From Marinovum sp048263515 (lineage in GTDB: Bacteria; Pseudomonadota; Alphaproteobacteria; Rhodobacterales; Rhodobacteraceae), in NCBI RefSeq assembly GCF_048263515.1, contig NZ_JBLXEC010000005.1:163140-227139 (forward strand): a stretch of DNA of 64,000 bases. The letters are read 5' to 3'. Below the pieces are notes generated by a model, which had not been told where the DNA came from, made no database searches, and saw nothing but the letters and a program-made list of their open reading frames with translations. Below are positions 63,709 through 64,000 of this stretch, one piece after another. Position 1 is the first letter of the stretch. The number at the start of each line of letters is the position of its first letter. The position numbers were made by a program, and so were the translations under genes.

Positions 63709-64000
63709 TGCGGTAATCCCCCCCGATCTTAAGGGGATGCGGAATTAGAATTTTCTCGGCAGGATGAACGAGGAGATTCCGATGAAAAAGACACGATTCA
63801 CCGAGGCCCAGATCATGGGCGTGCTGCGGCAGATGGAGGGCGGTGTGCCTGCCGCCGAGCTATGCCGCGAGCACGGGATGAGCAGCGCCACGCTGTACAA
63901 GTGGCGGGCGAAGTATGGCGGCATGGACGCCAGCCTCATCAGCGAGATGAAGGCGATGGCCGAGGAGAACCGGCGGCTGAAGCGCATGTACGCCGACGTC
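63709..64000 (+). mobile_element. IS3-family insertion sequence, left part, cut by the window edge
   Basis: The transposase orfA at 63782 defines the element. The left end is placed at 63709 because IS3 elements begin with TG and the remnant's frame is lost there. The sequence TGCGGTAATCCCCCCCGATC would be the terminal repeat. The right end and orfB lie outside the window. Confidence 0.7.
63782..64000 (+). CDS. IS3-family transposase OrfA (partial)
   Basis: The first 73 residues of a transposase helix-turn-helix protein: KKTRFTEAQIMGVLRQMEGG, AELCREHGMSSATLYKWRAKYGGMD and MKAMAEENRRLKRMYADV, the last being the leucine-zipper start. Motifs are typical of the IS407-like group, in which OrfA and OrfB are joined by a -1 frameshift. 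GAGGAG precedes the ATG. It is truncated by the window end. Confidence 0.93.
   Translation, partial: MKKTRFTEAQIMGVLRQMEGGVPAAELCREHGMSSATLYKWRAKYGGMDASLISEMKAMAEENRRLKRMYADV

Overview
The window looks like a chromosomal segment of a marine-type alphaproteobacterium of the Rhodobacterales (Roseobacter group). The basis is high G+C, long spurious antisense frames over real genes, and gene families typical of that group: Hint_2 proteins, five glycosyltransferases of the Glyco_tranf_2_4 type, an Lrp-cysG-DUF2849-sulfite reductase-cysH-DUF934-fpr cluster, and the short intergenic repeat ending in GAGGGTATTTTTGAACAG. I have not placed it to genus. No rRNA, tRNA or CRISPR was seen.

Layout. 1-7.4 kb: OsmC peroxidase, an RhlE-type DEAD-box helicase, two coupled glycosyltransferases, prfC and a small Rho_N-like protein. 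7.4-15 kb: repeat array A, a Hint protein, an SDR coupled to an AlkC-like alkylation repair protein, an orphan ABC ATPase, a second DEAD-box helicase and a YafY/WYL regulator with a palindromic operator. 15-18.6 kb: tatABC plus a DUF815 ATPase, then repeat array B. 18.6-25.9 kb: a redoxin, the conserved nlpD-pcm-surE block, an SDR, a small unknown gene, then purF and cvpA separated by repeat array C. 25.9-34.9 kb: radA, a coiled-coil membrane protein, two small membrane proteins, alr, dnaB, pyrE, pyrC and a Roseobacter protein of unknown role. 35-40.1 kb: a translationally coupled operon of three glycosyltransferases and a sulfotransferase, one member being a fusion. 40.3-43 kb: coxD, an odd P-loop kinase-like gene and coxE. 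43-44 kb: a lower-G+C DUF4268/nuclease-like gene. 44-50.2 kb: assimilatory sulfate reduction. 50.5-54.2 kb: infC with an apparent AUA start, an Ala/Glu-rich anchored protein, a MoeA-like protein and an XdhC/CoxI protein. 54.5-63.4 kb: a hybrid histidine kinase, FIST sensor and LuxR-type regulator operon divergent from coxGSLM, which encodes a form II molybdenum hydroxylase. 63.5-64 kb: a gene remnant abutting the left end of an IS3-family element cut by the window edge.

How it fits together. CoxD, CoxE, the MoeA-like protein and XdhC are maturation factors for the Mo-cofactor enzyme CoxSLM. They lie in three separate groups over about 23 kb, and the FIST-kinase-regulator operon shares a 166-base promoter region with coxG. 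The cys genes form a complete electron and cofactor route: Fpr supplies reductant, CysG makes siroheme, and CysH and the siroheme reductase do the chemistry. The most unusual non-coding signal is a family of about 145-bp hairpin elements. There are seven copies in three clusters, with a shared core and cluster-specific outer stems that keep their complementarity.
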